NCBI GenBank assembly: GCA_027886175.1
Contig: JAJNNQ010000029.1
Location: 2,852,001-2,916,000 of the forward strand
Direction of reading: 5' to 3'
From: Phylloscopus collybita
Lineage: Eukaryota > Chordata > Aves > Passeriformes > Phylloscopidae
Length of the DNA: 64,000 nucleotides
In this document: in pieces, positions 45,947 through 59,487 of the stretch
Position numbering within the stretch: position 1 is the first letter of the stretch
Layout: each line of letters opens with the position of its first letter
Notes under the pieces: model-generated
The model's database searches: none
What the model was told of the DNA's origin: nothing
Seen by the model: only the letters and a program-made list of their open reading frames with translations
Position numbers and translations under genes: made by a program

Positions 45947-48900
45947 ATCTCTTCTCCTATCTCTCTTTGTCTACTTTCTCCTTTTTAATTTTCCTCTCAT
46001 AGAATAGTCATAAACTCCAGAATGGCTACAGACCCCTTTTCCAATTGGTACAGATTTTTTCCATTTAGATTTCAAGGCAGTTTCTCAAATAAAATTAATT
46101 TTAATATAATTTATTTAGAGTCATTTGTCTTAATGACACCCCAAAATACCTTTTAACAATGAACTCAGTTGCCCTGCCTTAGAGTGGGGTCATAACCCTT
46201 CCCCTGGGATCGTTTGTATATATTAAGACCTTAGCACAAAAAAAAAAGAAAAGACAGGTAAAAAAATATTCAGATATAAGAATGATGTATGGTCTAAGTT
46301 TCATACAAGATTAATAAAATATACACCCCCTTGCTTGCGAGATGCAATATTTTGTTATTATGGATCAAACAAGAGAAATGATAGGAAAAAGCTGTCAAAT
46401 TTTTAAATGGTAGAAGTGTGCTGTCCTCACAGCTTATATGAGTTCCCATGTTTTGAGGGGTCTGGAAATCCATGAGATTTGGATTCATATCAAAAAGATG
46501 CCATGACGAACTCCAGGGACAGCCTTACTCAGGTGAAAGGTAAATGCAATGTCAACCTATATGGAGTAACACACATTATGCTCCTATATTGAAATCAATG
46601 GCTCACAAAGTCATTTAAAAGATACTTTTAAAACATGACCTGTAATTAGCTGTTGAATGCTAATGACTCAGCAGGTTACAAAGGCCAAGAATTCAAGTGT
46701 TAATGAAATTAATGGAAAGGGATCATACATTAATTTTAACATCATAAATGACCAGTGCCATAAATGTAGGCCATTTGCCAAGCACTAGCTTGCAGTAACA
46801 CAGATTAGTCAACTTTGAGGGTTTTTACTAAATTGTATAAGTAACAGTGGGTAAAGCTACCAACCACGCAGCACAGGGTGTTTCACAGTGTGAGAATTGC
46901 ACCACAGACCATCCAATGTACCAGTTCCCTGCTCAATGACAGGGTTAAAGGGGTTACAACATAAAAAAGAAGTTTTTACAGAGGAGAAGAATGAACATAA
47001 CTTTACTTTGCACAATATTATATAACATTACTTTGCACAAACCGATTTTTCCACATATTATTAAATACCCAGGTCATGTCTCTCAGCCCCATAAACATGC
47101 TTGCCTGTTGGTCAAGCCAAGTGTTCTTTTGTTTCTTGATTGGCCAGACACGTCATTTTGACCCTTCTGTTCTCCTAGCTTCACCTGTTGTTATTATTGG
47201 ATCACCTTTCACAGAAACCCTCTCAGCATTCTGTTCAGGAATACAACAGTCCAGAGTACCCATGGGAATCCAAATTTATAATTTATAATATTTTTTCCTA
47301 AAAAATATGAAAACACAGACACAAAAGAGCATACACTGAAACAATTGCCTTTCAAGAACTGTCTTTTCACACATTTTTTTCATCTCAAGTCTTCTCAGTT
47401 AAGGAGACTGTATAGACAAGGCAGCTTTCCAACATATAACTAAAAAAAAATTACTCAGTGTTTTCACAAAATCCACTCTGGCTGTATTTAACAGCAAAAT
47501 CCTCCCCAGAATCTCAGATTATAAGCATAAATTATGCCTTCAAATGGGTTCACTGAATTGTTCTTCTACTGCTGATAGTTCTCTATTAAGGGTCCTTTCT
47601 CCTAATGGGCTTACAGTCGTCTTCTCACAAAGAAGAAAAGCACTAGAAGATGTGCAGCAACTGGACATCTCTGTGGTAAGGTGACAAAAAACTACCGTGA
47701 AATATCTAAAAACCCTCAAACACAGAGAAAGTAGAGCAGTTCCACCTACATGTGTCACTTAGAAACAGCAGCTAACAATAACAAATGGTTACAGCAACAT
47801 TATTTATACCTTACATGCGCCACATAGAAAAAGAAATAATTTGTATTTCTGTTAAATATCATTAAGAGGATATTCATCATCAGAGGATAGCATCATTTCA
47901 CTTCCATCTGCATATTCCCTGCTCCCAATTTCTTAGCATGGCTGCTGTTATCCCAAGAATCATGGCAGAACATCAGCTACGCCAGCAAAAGATGAGGGCT
48001 CTAAGGAGAGGCTGACCTTTCCCAGGAGATGGAACATAAACTAATTTCTGTTTTCAGATGTTTCCAAAGCACAGGCCTATGCACAGCATCTTTGCAACAA
48101 AAGTCACAGAAGTGATGAAGCCTTTCCTGTGAGAGGTGTTTGACAGAATCCCTGACTATGCTCATTCAGCTGTTGACAAAAAATGTCTCACCTATCTGTG
48201 CCTCTGCATGCTTTTCAAGTAAGGGAAGAGTTTAAAGCAAAATTTATGTCATACCATGTTTTGGGACATAACATAGAACAGCATATATCTCAAAACAGCT
48301 TCTACTTCTTTAGTCTTTCATAGAACAAAAATATGTCTACATTCAAATATTTAATTTATGATCTAAACTTTAAGTAAAATTTCTACAGAACAAAAATAAT
48401 CCCTTATTTTGTAAAATACTGATAATGCACTTAAATGCTGAAGTACAGGTCAGGTATTGTGAACAAATTATACATTCCTAGCATTCCTAAAAACATGTCA
48501 AATACATATACATCATTTTAATGACAACAGTAAATATAACATGTCTAATTCTGCCGTTTGTCTCAATTTTTGACAACTGTTGTCAATTAGGATCTATCAG
48601 ATTACAGTAGGGGATGAAATTTGTCTCTAATGTTTTCCAAGAGCTACATATAGCACAAAAGTAGAAATGAACATAGAGCTACTACAGTATTATTATATTA
48701 ATTAGATTTTCTGTCACAGCAACAAATTTCATATTAGGTGTGGGATGGGAAAGGGAAACAGGAATGAAAAGGGAAAGAGGAAGGTAAAAGGGAAGATGCT
48801 GAAACCCAAACATGCATTCCTCTGCTGTTCTCCGAGTCAATGAGGTTCAAGTGATCATCACATAAACTACACTCTTCGACTAAAAGTTTAAAAAATTTTA

Positions 48901-51900
48901 AAAAGTAGAGTGTAGAACATATTACAACCCTGATTTATACCAACCTAACAATTACAACTAATATTGAGATGGTCAGCAAACTGTTTTTCACATTCAGAGC
49001 TGCACTTGAACTGTAACAGACAATATTTTTAAGGATAAAAATTAGACATATATCTGAGCTAAATACTTCATAATTATAGCTCTCTTGTCTGTCCTTAGAT
49101 AGCATAATTTTAACAATCTATTTGAATGTAATTACTCATTAACGACTCATATAAGTTGTTTTGAAGGTTTCAAATATATGTATGCATGTTACACAATTAA
49201 AACTTATTTTGAAGACATATTTTCAGCAACTAATTGTGTCTAAAGATGCAATAGAATTTAAAAAATGCCAGTATTTCACAAAAAAAAAAAATTAATTTTT
49301 TTCTGTAGCATTTCTGCTTTAATTATTCTGGTTAAAGTTAAAAAAAAAAAAAATCCTCCCTTTTGTTATTTTATAGTGGGACTTATCCTCAACAGAAACC
49401 TTAAAACATGGCTGAAAAAGTATCTGGTTGGACAAACTAGTACAATTTGCCAACTTTTACAGAAACCAACAGATTTAAGCATCAGAAGAGGGCACAAAAT
49501 ATTTGATTAATCCATAGTAATTATTGACAATTATTTTTATGAAGTCACAGTTCTATATATTCAGACATATTTTTATAGTCAACTTATGGGTTTCTCCTAA
49601 TTTTACAGTGTTTTCTTAAATTCTAAAACAAATACAGATTAGGAAGTGTAATTGGTTTATTTCAATAATCCATTTTATCTCTTGAGAAGTTTCAGTGAAC
49701 ATGGATTTTATTAAGAGGGAAGTAACCCTTCATAGCTACATAGATAGTTCATAAAGTCACACTCAGAATTTTTATTTTTTGCACCAGATATTTTAAAGTA
49801 AATACATATTGGCCACAACTTTGTTGAAAAAGTTTCAAGTTTTTCTTTACGCAACCATTTTAGATTAAACCTAGAGACACAGAAATAAGGACACAGCACT
49901 GGAAAACTGACTTCTCAGGTGGATTTACTTGCCTGGAATATATGGGGTTTGATATTACTTTAATAATAAAAGAAAAATTCCTCGAAATCCATACACCTAT
50001 TTAGGAAAATATTATTAAACATAATATTCAAATGTTTCTTGCTGAAGATTAAAACACAGCAAGAGCATTCTGTTCTTGTGTAACACAATTTGGTCCTTAT
50101 CCATTCATTTGTTCAGACTTCAAGACAAAATTAATGCCAAGAACTTTTTTTGAAGCTACTTAAAAAAAAAAATCAACTGGCCCATGCTTTTTTTGTGGAC
50201 AGTGCAACAGACTGTCAATAATAAAGAAGCGAGAACTTTCCAGCAAGCTAAGCCAGAAAACCTGGAAAACAGTGAAGAACAGAATGGATCTGTATTCTAA
50301 TGTCAAAATGCACTCTCTAGACCTTTTCCCAGGAAATTAAGGAGTTCAGAAAATATTTTTTTCCATTCTGCTTCTAGAAATTTGGTTTACTGAGTTTTGT
50401 ACTATGCCAACAAAAGCAATACTGTAAACAAAAATCTGAACTTGTCTCAGCATTCTTTTCAAGTTTGTTAACCATAATAATGTCATTTCCAGCAAACATG
50501 GAAAAATGGGTTGGTTACTACTCTGACATGAAAACAAGACCATAAATACTCATCTAAGCACACCAACTGATATTTTTGTGCAGAACTTTATGTTATGGCA
50601 GCAACTTACACACCCAGACTGCTCAGAAGAAATGACAAGTTGCTGAGACAATGCACCATATCTTCTGATACCTCACTGAGAGCCTGATAAAGTGCTGTAC
50701 TGCTCCAGAGGGGTCAGTCAGCACATTTAGAGGCAGCTAAAATATCCCCAGACTGTGTAGCCTAGAACTTTGCCACTGTTGTCAACAATATACCATCCTA
50801 CAAATGCACTACCAGTAGTACTCACAAACATTGTTTTTATTTGAATACATATATTTTCTTTCTTCTCAAAGAAAAAGAAAACCCTTTTTCACCACAAAAA
50901 GTGTCAGTTGCCTCATAGTGCTTCTGTGGAAGACAGTGTTACATCTCCCATTTACCTGAACAGCAGCAAAATTTTGCCAACATAAAGTACTCTTGAAATA
51001 TCCCAGTCTTCATCTCCAATGTATTGAGAATACATGCAACAAGGATTAAGTTGTTACCATATATGTTTCATAACATTTTCTGCAAGAGATAGCACTATTT
51101 CTCATTTAATGAGCTGTGACATTTGGTGGTGAAGTAAAACTTGTTGCTCTAAAGGTTACTACTATGCAAGCTCCAATGGAGCAAGCAACTGAAAATTTAG
51201 ATGGATTATTTTTTCCTTCATACTGAGACACAATAGGAATAAAAAATTAAACCTAAAATCTATTCTTCCCTTAATGTTGAACTGTAGGCATGCACCAGAG
51301 AAACATGACAGCATTTTGAAACCCCTCAGGTATTTTTGGCTGGGATGTATTGTAAAGCTTAGAGTACTTTCCTTATCTCTCTTACCATGGCCTGAGAAGT
51401 GAACAGCAGGTTTGTTGGACGGATGAGTGGCTGTTTATCCTTGCACCTTTTCTCTGCACCTGTCTTCACACAGCAAGGAAGAGGACATTTTTTACTGAGA
51501 GGTGGTTTTCCACAGGAGAATTGGTGTTCCTTGTGCTTGATTTTGAGGGCAGAAGCTGGGTGGTATAAGTGTGGAAGAGATCCATCTGTAAGAAAGGAGA
51601 GGTGTAGAAGAGGGAGGAGGCAGAAGTCAAAAGGTTTTGAGAAATATCAGTGCAGCATAAGAATACCTCAGAAATCAAGACAGCAGAAAAATAGAAATCG
51701 CTAAGTGCACAAAAAATTGAATAGGTATAGCCTGTTAATCTATAATAAGAGATATGGACAGAATTGTTATGGAAAATTCTAAGTGGAAAACCTTCAGAAT
51801 TCATAATTGAAGTGAAAATGCATCTGTAATATCAGAGTGTTTCCTGGCTAAAAAACTACAAAATGCAGAAAACACTGGCTGGCCAGTCCATGCAGAGCTC

Positions 51901-54900
51901 CCTAAAGCAAACAGAAGAAAATTACGATTTCAGATTGGCAATAAAGTTTTTAATCTCTGAAGAAAGAGAAAAAAATGAAACTTTTCTTTCACCAAAGTAT
52001 TAAAAATACACACCATCCTCTCCTGCTCTACCACATGGGCATTCATTAGGTGATTTACAAATCAACAGGAATTATGATGTATCTTGCTTAAGTGTTCTGA
52101 GCGAGAAGACACTAAGGAACTGAAGGATAGAAGTGAAGAGCTTTTGTCTCTGTGCTGGTCTTGAATGGATGAGTTAAAACTTTCTACAGTAGCTGTTATG
52201 ATGCTACGTTTTGTGTTTGTGTGCACCAATTGTTAATAATATAGGACAGTTTTCATTATTGCTGAACTGCACTGACAGTGGGAGTCCTTTTCTGCTCCCC
52301 ATTCCACCAAGATGACCTGGGCAAGAAGCTGGGGCAGGGGACACATCTGAGACAGCTTATTCCAGCTGACCAAGTGTATGGATACTCCATACCACATGAG
52401 GACCAGCTCAATAATAAAAAGCTGTAGGAAGAAGGAATGGATGACATTTTGCTTTAGGGACATTCAGAATGACATCTGCCTTCCCAGATGGCTGTTATGC
52501 ATGGTGCAGGCTTGCTTTCCTTGAGACGACTGAACACCTGAGATGACTGAACTGCCAATGAGAAGTGGTGAGTGAATTCCTTGGTTTGCTTTGCTTGCGG
52601 GCACAGCTTTTGCTGCTTTCTGACTCTCTTCCCCATCCCCCTGAGTGAAAGTGGGTGAATGAGTGTACAGAGCTTAGTTGCTGGTTGGAGTGCTAGAAAT
52701 ACCAACTGATAAGAACAAGTTTTTCTACACAATGTGAAAAGTAAAATCAAAGAAACTGTTTTCTCTAAACCATCTTTTGTAGAATTTCAAAACTTGCCTC
52801 CTATACCAAAATATGCTCTCCTCAGATTCAGCTGAGATTTTAATATTAAAAAATGGTATTTGTTTGATTTCCTGGGGACACTGGTGCAATCACTATTATT
52901 CAGGGAATAATAATGATTTGAGGTTTGAGAATTTAGTGGCATGCGGATTAAGCATTCTTAGTCTGCATTCTTCTCCTCAACAAGACGCACTATGTCAGAG
53001 TACATCTAAAGTCCCAATTTGAAATAACAAAAAATATATATAAATATATTTTCTGCTGCCTAATCTTCTATTTACATTACTGCACAGGGCTCATTACCTT
53101 TAATAGACTAAAAGGATTTTGTAGATAGTGAATCTAATTTAGTGACTGAGTAAAATTAAGATTATCTGCAGGGGGAAGGTACAGATTTATTTGTATGTGG
53201 TAAAGGTAAGAAAGAATTCTATGCATCTCACACAAAAGCCAATAGAAGTATGAAGTTAACAGATGTCTGACCACATGGGGATTTTTGCTTAGGCTGTGTT
53301 TTCGAAAAGTTTTGTTAATAACTGCCAGTAGCACTAATGTTCCTTCAATCCAGTTATGCACAGCTTTTTAAAATCTATATAATCTAGCAATATTTTAAAT
53401 CTATGACTTGAAAAGTGATCAGATAAATAATTATATATTAGACCTGCTAAAACAAAATCCTTTGTAATAAGGGAAACCAAGTGGTTCAGTACATTACAGC
53501 AAATGCCAGAAACAAACATCAGTAACATTTGAAAAACCCATATCCTAGTTCTGGCAAACATTTCTAACACAAATCAGCCATTTAATACAAGATAAAAGCC
53601 GCTATAGAGTAAGTCTGCTTGCAAACAGGATTGTTATTTTCTGTTGAGTCTAGAAACTAATACTAACTTTCAAAGATTATTCTCTATAATAGAGAACCTA
53701 TGTTGGAAATAAAAGAAAAAATAACAAAAGGACTTGTAAGGAATTCAGAGATTTTCTCTTTTTCTGGTTTTTGTGTCTTCAACTATTACTCCAGCACAAA
53801 TATATTTGAAGCAACTTGCAGAAAGACAGAAAAAGGACAACATGAATTTAACTGATGGCATGGTTTTGAAAATCATACTGTAAATACAAATTAGGCTTTC
53901 CCAGAGCAAAATATAAATTGGATCCTTTCTAAATTCCCAGAGTGGTTCAGCCAAAAGCTATCTCTTTTAAACAAGTATCCAATTCTTACTGTTGAGTCAA
54001 CTTACTGCATCCAGCAAAAAAAGCTTCTGAAAAATTTACAATAAGCTGGAAGGCATCCAACAATTACAGAAGAAAGAAAACAAGAGAAAAATGTTAAGTA
54101 TGAATACTACTGTTTCCAAGTAATGCATTCTGTCAACACGGACATTAGACAATATATAGAGGCATATGTTTCATGTGTTGACATACATATAAATGCATGT
54201 ATCAACTTATAAATTAGTATGGGGAGCAAAGCTGGTGGTAGATAATGACAATTTACAAAAGCAGACAATAATGCAGGCTGGATTCACAATTAAAATATAA
54301 CATTTAAATATGACATGCCATACCTCTCAACACTAATGATTGCAGACAGAATATTAATTTGCAAAAGGGTTTAGACTTCAGAATAATTAGAGACAGAAGC
54401 AGAGATAATTGGCTAAGGTATCACAGAAACAGCAGAAAAGTCATTAAATAGAAACCACAAATATAAACAAAAAATTATCCTAAAATAAGAGAACAAACAC
54501 AAATCTTCTTAAATCTTTTGCACAGAGGTGCTTTAAAGCATATATTTGCAGGAGTTTTAAGCATACAAAATCAGAAAGAAAAGCATTTATACCCAAGAGC
54601 CAAAATCTCACCAAACCTACACCATATCTATAGGCTTTATAGTTTTTAAAATTATGGGATGTGATTTTTTTCACTTATGTAATATACACCATGAAAAATT
54701 CTTTTTTTAATTGACCCAAACTAGATGTAAGAAGGTAACATAAATATTTTTTAAATCCTCTCCAAAATATATTTCTTCTACCACCCTAACAATAAGATTT
54801 GTCATGCTGTGCCTCCAGTTGCAAAAGATAGACTTAACACGCCCATATCAAAAATGAAATATTAAAAAAAAATTAAAAAAAGAAGAATTACTCAGTTCTT

Positions 54901-55471
54901 TTTATATATATTTATTTATGTCTTATTAATCCTCTCAGAAAAGATCTCTTCAGGTGTTCTTTCCGGTTACTAGAAGGAACAGGTTCAATTAAATAACTTG
55001 TCTGACCAGTAAAAGACATTAACCAGAACACTGTGTTTGCTGAAACCAGTTGTGACTTTCACAATTCCAAGACTCTGGATTAGAAGACTCTTGTCTTATT
55101 TTTATCCCTTCCCACAAAGGATATAGCTCTTGGTATCTAAAAAGCAGTTGCTATTTTTAAAATCCTACAGATTTAGAGATTTAAATGGTTTCTACAGCAA
55201 ACAATATATTGATGACTACCTGCAGCCCAGGAAGGCTTCATACAATTTAAAACTGAACATGGAATAGGTAATGTGAAACTTACTAGGTAAAAGAAATTCA
55301 AAGAATCTGAATGGTTTGTAATCATTCAAGTTTCTGGAAAAAACAACATCTATATAACACAATATATCAAAACCCAAACTAACACTTTGGCTGAAGTGGC
55401 ATTCAAACTTAGGATAGAGCCACTTAAAATGTCATAAACAAACTTGTAAAAAATTCAGGAAAGAAACCCAA

Positions 55472-55530
55472 CCAAAACAAAACAAAACAAAACAAAACAA
55501 AAACCCAAACAAACAAAAAACAAAACAACA
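55472..55530 (+). repeat. (AAAAC)n-rich low-complexity tract
   Basis: About six AAAAC units followed by irregular AAAC/AAAAAC words. Confidence 0.93.
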
Positions 55531-57343
55531 TGAACAAGTCAACTCCAGTGATGGAGTCACTTACCAGCTCCTAAATATGATGGTTTCAAAAATATCCCTC
55601 TAGGGGATTAAATGTCAGAAGGTCACAGAGGACCTTCCAGCAATGATTGCTCCCTTACATTTAGAAACACAAGCCTAAAAATCTTGCCCAAATTCAAGAA
55701 TATTTGATTTTAGGAGATAGATTCCAGAACTACAGAAGATCTGCTCTATTCTATAAAACAGAAGATATTCTGTTTTATTAGGGAAGAGTAAATCCTCAAA
55801 GACTGACAAAACACACCCTTCCTAACAACACTTCTCAAGATAGCAGATGTACTTCAAGCTGCAAACACACATCTGTGTTTGCATTAGGTTAATGCACATA
55901 AGCATGTGTTTGTTCTAACAAAAGCCACAACAGGTGATTTCGTCATCATACCTCAGGATGAAGCAGGTTTTTTCCCTTCTAGGCAAATTGCAGCATTAGG
56001 AACTCAATCTATAATGTTAATCACAAAACTTTCTACATAGCAATAAGCATTTGAACCCAGTGTTTCTGTAAGTACCATCCCAATTCAAAGACTACTGTAA
56101 AATCCTGGGAATAAGAAAAAAAGGAGGCCCTAGCCAATACATTTTATTTAGTTTTGTGCAAAGGAGTTCAGTTGCCCTGCAGCAAGGTAAGAAAGAGGAT
56201 TCTGTACCCTCCCAACACTGATTTCAATGCCAGTTAGGATATTAAAAGAATGACACTTGTGACTCAGCTGCACTGAGCTATTTCTGTGACGAAACAGTGT
56301 AATAAATCCAGCTTAATTTAATGGGTACATTTTGCTTACAGCTAATACTTGTTACTGACAGAAACTCAATTCCAAGTTCTTTAGGCAAGAGACTATCTTT
56401 TCCACAACATATTTTTAACATGCAGGACAAAAAGGTTGAGATTCAGAACAGAAACAACTGCAGCAGACAGAATCCACTTGTGAATCAGCTTGACATTTGC
56501 TCTAGACAGCTATTTCAGAAAATTACTGTTTAACTTTGGGTCATCCAATTAGACTCATAGAAAGCATGTACAGAGAGAATCCCTGGTGACTTTGTATCAT
56601 GTCCAGAGCAGGTAAATGACAGGTTTTTCTGCATCAAATTTGCCAAAGAAATATTTTTGCCGACTTCAGAGTCGGAGATGAGGGAAAAAAATGAAAATAC
56701 CTCTTTCCAGCCAGTTTCTCCATTCTTGCTCTCAACCACTTTTGAGAGCTCAACATTTTCTTATCAAATGTACCAACTACAATTTAATTAATCAGCAGAG
56801 CCTCAGTACACAAAACTAGTCTGCTAAGTTTGGCATTATGAAGAGTTAGCTATTGCTTCACTTTATGGAGCTGTAAATAGGAATGTTACTCTTGTCAGCC
56901 TTTTCTAAATTGAATATGACAGCTTTGATTTTTTTATATGAAATATAATACATCAGGTTGAACAGCTGGATAGACTAGAGCTTTAACCATTTACAAGGTT
57001 TTGTGAAATATTAAATCAGAAATTTATTTACCACATAAGCTATATGCTTTACAGTTGCAGTCTAAAAACCTCAAATCTTGAATAAATCTCATTTGTAAAA
57101 GTAAATATATACTTGTGCATATAGGATTGTGTGTATATGTGTAAACACATTTATAATATATACAGGCAAGGGGGGGATTGCATGTATCTACATATACACC
57201 TGTCCTTGTATATACCATCTATCACATACATGTGCACAGAAATCACTGAATGAAGGGTGAATGAATCACCTGTTCTAACTGTGTTCACAACCGAGCAAAA
57301 ACACCAATCATGTAGCAGTTTCATGTTCACCAATTTTGATCAC

Positions 57344-57361
57344 TTCCCGGCCAACACACCA
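57344..57361 (-). other. Retroviral primer binding site, tRNA-Gly type
   Basis: On the minus strand TGGTGTGTTGGCCGGGAA begins five bases after the LTR end CCATCACA, the position expected for a primer binding site. It matches the complement of the 3' end of vertebrate tRNA-Gly(UCC), as recalled, at 17 of 18 positions; the mismatch is a C-to-T change in a CpG, typical of deamination. This marks the adjacent LTR as a 5' LTR of an element on the minus strand. Confidence 0.8.
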
Positions 57362-57366
57362 AATTT

Positions 57367-58780
57367 TGTGATGGTTTCAGTGTTTACTCTGCTGTGAGAT
57401 AGGATTAAGAGAAAAAGGCAAAACTTAAGGTAAACAGATTTTATTAGCACACACTAAAAGAGGAAAAAGGGGAAAACAAAAATGAAACCTTCAAAACACT
57501 TTCCTTCCCCCCACAAGTGTTCACTTTTCCACAAACCACATAGAGAGACACAGCCTGTGATTTTCAGTCAGTTTCACCATTTGAAAATAATCTTTCACGA
57601 ATTCTTTAGAAGAGTCTCTTTTAGAGTCACGGATCCCACTAACAACCTAGAATAGTTCTCTTGTAAATTTTAACTGTCACAAAAACAGCCACCTGGGGAA
57701 ACCTGCTTCCATGACCCCTCCCATTAGCAGTTTCCCAAGCCACTTATGGGCCATGGACTCAAGAACACTGCATACTGTGGTGTCACTTTTTAAAGATGAA
57801 CCACTTCAGAGGCAAAGGATTCTTCATCTCGAGTAACAGAGATGTCTTCTCACTTCTTTACTGGGGCAGAGGGCTTCTCATCTTTATCTCTGTTTAAGCT
57901 TCTCATAAGATCATTATCACTTAGGCCTCACAAACATCTTTTCTCAGATCCACACACAAATCTAAACAATCATCTCCCCAAATGCCTATCTTTCTGTGAT
58001 TTAAAGGAATAATCTACATATAGAGTTCATTTTGATGGCTCAATAAGAAGTCCAGCCAGCAGGCAACTCCTCCATCCTTCCTCTAATTAGTCTTTCACTC
58101 TCTCTCTCCATCTGACTGTCATCATGGGTATTCTCTCGTTCATTCTGTCCCCTTCTTCTCTCTTTCAGGGAAGGGTTAAGCCTTGGAAGCTTCATTTTGC
58201 CAAGAAAGAGTTAAATCTGCCCAGGCCTGTGGTGTTCCTGTGATCTCTGCTGGGCAGCAGCCTCCCAGGCTGAGGGATCTCAGAGTGGCTGCCTGCCCTA
58301 CACCCCACTCCTTTCCTCTCTGCCCGGAGGATGGGGTGAGCCCTGTCCATCCTCGGTGACAATTGGGGCAGGCTTGGCCCAACCGGGCCCATAGCTGTTA
58401 TTAGGGGCCCGGCAGAGATCCCTCCTGGCTCCGGAGCTCTGGGGCTCCAGGGCAGGCTTTAAAATTAGCTGATGTTAAACTGTGGCCTTCCCCTCCCCCA
58501 ACAGGAGCCAATGGAGCTTGGCCAGGCCTCAGGCCGACCCCCTCGGCCCCCACAACAGTGGGGCCGGCGGGGCCTGGCCAGCCTGGGCCTGGAGGCACGG
58601 CCCGTAGTTACTCACTCCTCTGTCCAGAAGGAAAAGGAACTTACCGGCCTTCCCAGGCTGATTTTAAGCCTGTGTTACCCAGAGGTGAATACCTGTATTA
58701 AATTGGCCAATCTGGCCATCAATCTTAAAAGTCAGATATTAATTGCTTTTTACCATCCGTGCAAACCAACACATCACCCT
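57367..58780 (-). mobile_element. 5' LTR plus leader of a truncated ERV, antisense
   Basis: The minus-strand LTR ends CCATCACA at 57367. About 70 bp before that end lies AATAAA (antisense TTTATT, 57440-57445). It is followed by the spacer AATTT (plus strand) and the tRNA-Gly primer binding site at 57344-57361. The upstream U3 is long, including a GC-rich section (58250-58640) unlike the rest of the window. The U3 start is not resolved; a CA at about 58770-58780 is one option, giving some 1.4 kb. Left of the PBS only about 100 bp could be retroviral leader; no gag, pol or env similarity follows, so the element is truncated. Short frames in the GC-rich part are not genes. Confidence 0.75.
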
Positions 58781-58834
58781 TTCACAAATTCCTGTAAAAC
58801 CTTTCTAGATTTTATCCTATGTGAAATCAAACAT

Positions 58835-58900
58835 GAATAGAATAGAATAGAATAGAATAGAATAGAATAGAATAGAATAGAATAGAATAGAATAGGATAG
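58835..58900 (+). repeat. (GAATA)n pentanucleotide microsatellite
   Basis: About thirteen near-perfect GAATA units ending in GGATAG, six bases before the next LTR. Confidence 0.97.
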
Positions 58901-58906
58901 ATCCAT

Positions 58907-59351
58907 TGATGCCTAAAGAGGCTACCTGGAACAGAGGCTGGGCAGAGTTAAAGTAAATAAAGTAGTTATTTATTAAAAGGCCTTCAAAGGATACACCTTA
59001 GGCAGTAGAAGAGCCCAGCCAAAGCTACCCAAGATGGACACAAGATGGACGACGGGTCACACGTTTTCACATTTTTATAAGTTTTGGTCCATTTACCTAT
59101 TGGGGTTAATTGTCCAATTACAGCTTCAGATTGTGAAGTCCCATCCTCCCAGACTGCTCTCCTCAATTTGCTGTTGTTTATACCTTTGGACCTGAAGCTG
59201 CAATGGTGTCCTTGGTTCTCAGACTGGAAAAGGATTGTTTTGTCTAACTAAACTGTGAAGAGAACTGGCTAACACTTTATATGAAGTTCAGGGTTACACA
59301 CTAAGGCAGTACAGAATCTGAAAAATATGAAAGTTAAAATTTAAGGCATCA
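58907..59351 (-). mobile_element. Solo LTR (445 bp), TSD CCAT, antisense
   Basis: The plus strand runs from TGATGCCTAAAGAGG to TTTAAGGCATCA, so the ends form a TGATGCCT inverted repeat with TG...CA. CCAT flanks it on both sides (58903-58906 and 59352-59355), a 4-bp duplication as in gammaretrovirus-like (class I) elements. On the minus strand TATAAAAA (antisense TTTTTATA, 59072-59079) precedes AATAAA (antisense TTTATT, 58969-58974) by about 100 bp. It has no internal sequence. Confidence 0.92.
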
Positions 59352-59373
59352 CCATTAGTTCGCATCTACAGTT

Positions 59374-59487
59374 ATCATCTAGTCCAACTGCCTGGCCACT
59401 TCAGGGCAGACCAGAAGTTAAAGTTTATTATAAGGAGCATTGTCTGGATGCTTCTTTTAAAGAGATTGACAGGCACAGGGCATCAAT
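59374..59487 (-). mobile_element. CR1 LINE 3' UTR scrap, antisense
   Basis: ATCATCTAGTCCAACTGCCT, then GGCCACTTCAGGGCAGACCA and GCATTGTCTGGATGC, follow the antisense CR1 3' end of one known subfamily in order. It stops after CAGGGCATCAA. Only about 110 bp survive. Confidence 0.75.

Larger units (their letters stand above)
43168..57343. other. 14 kb of unique AT-rich DNA
   Basis: The longest repeat-poor stretch of the window. No gene recognised. Simple repeats are (TATC)n at 45921-45946 and (AAAAC)n at 55472-55530. Candidate conserved non-coding stretches (by appearance only) are about 43330-44060, 45170-45440 and 46620-46820. An imperfect tandem duplication sharing ACTTTGCACAA lies at about 46994-47041. 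Frames such as 51399-51704 show no recognisable domain. Confidence 0.45.

Noticed and set aside
58176..58598. Proline/glycine-rich frames in a GC-rich block that looked like a CpG island with a first exon
   Set aside because: The block is the U3 part of the PBS-linked LTR; the frames have no ATG context, splice partner or recognisable domain.
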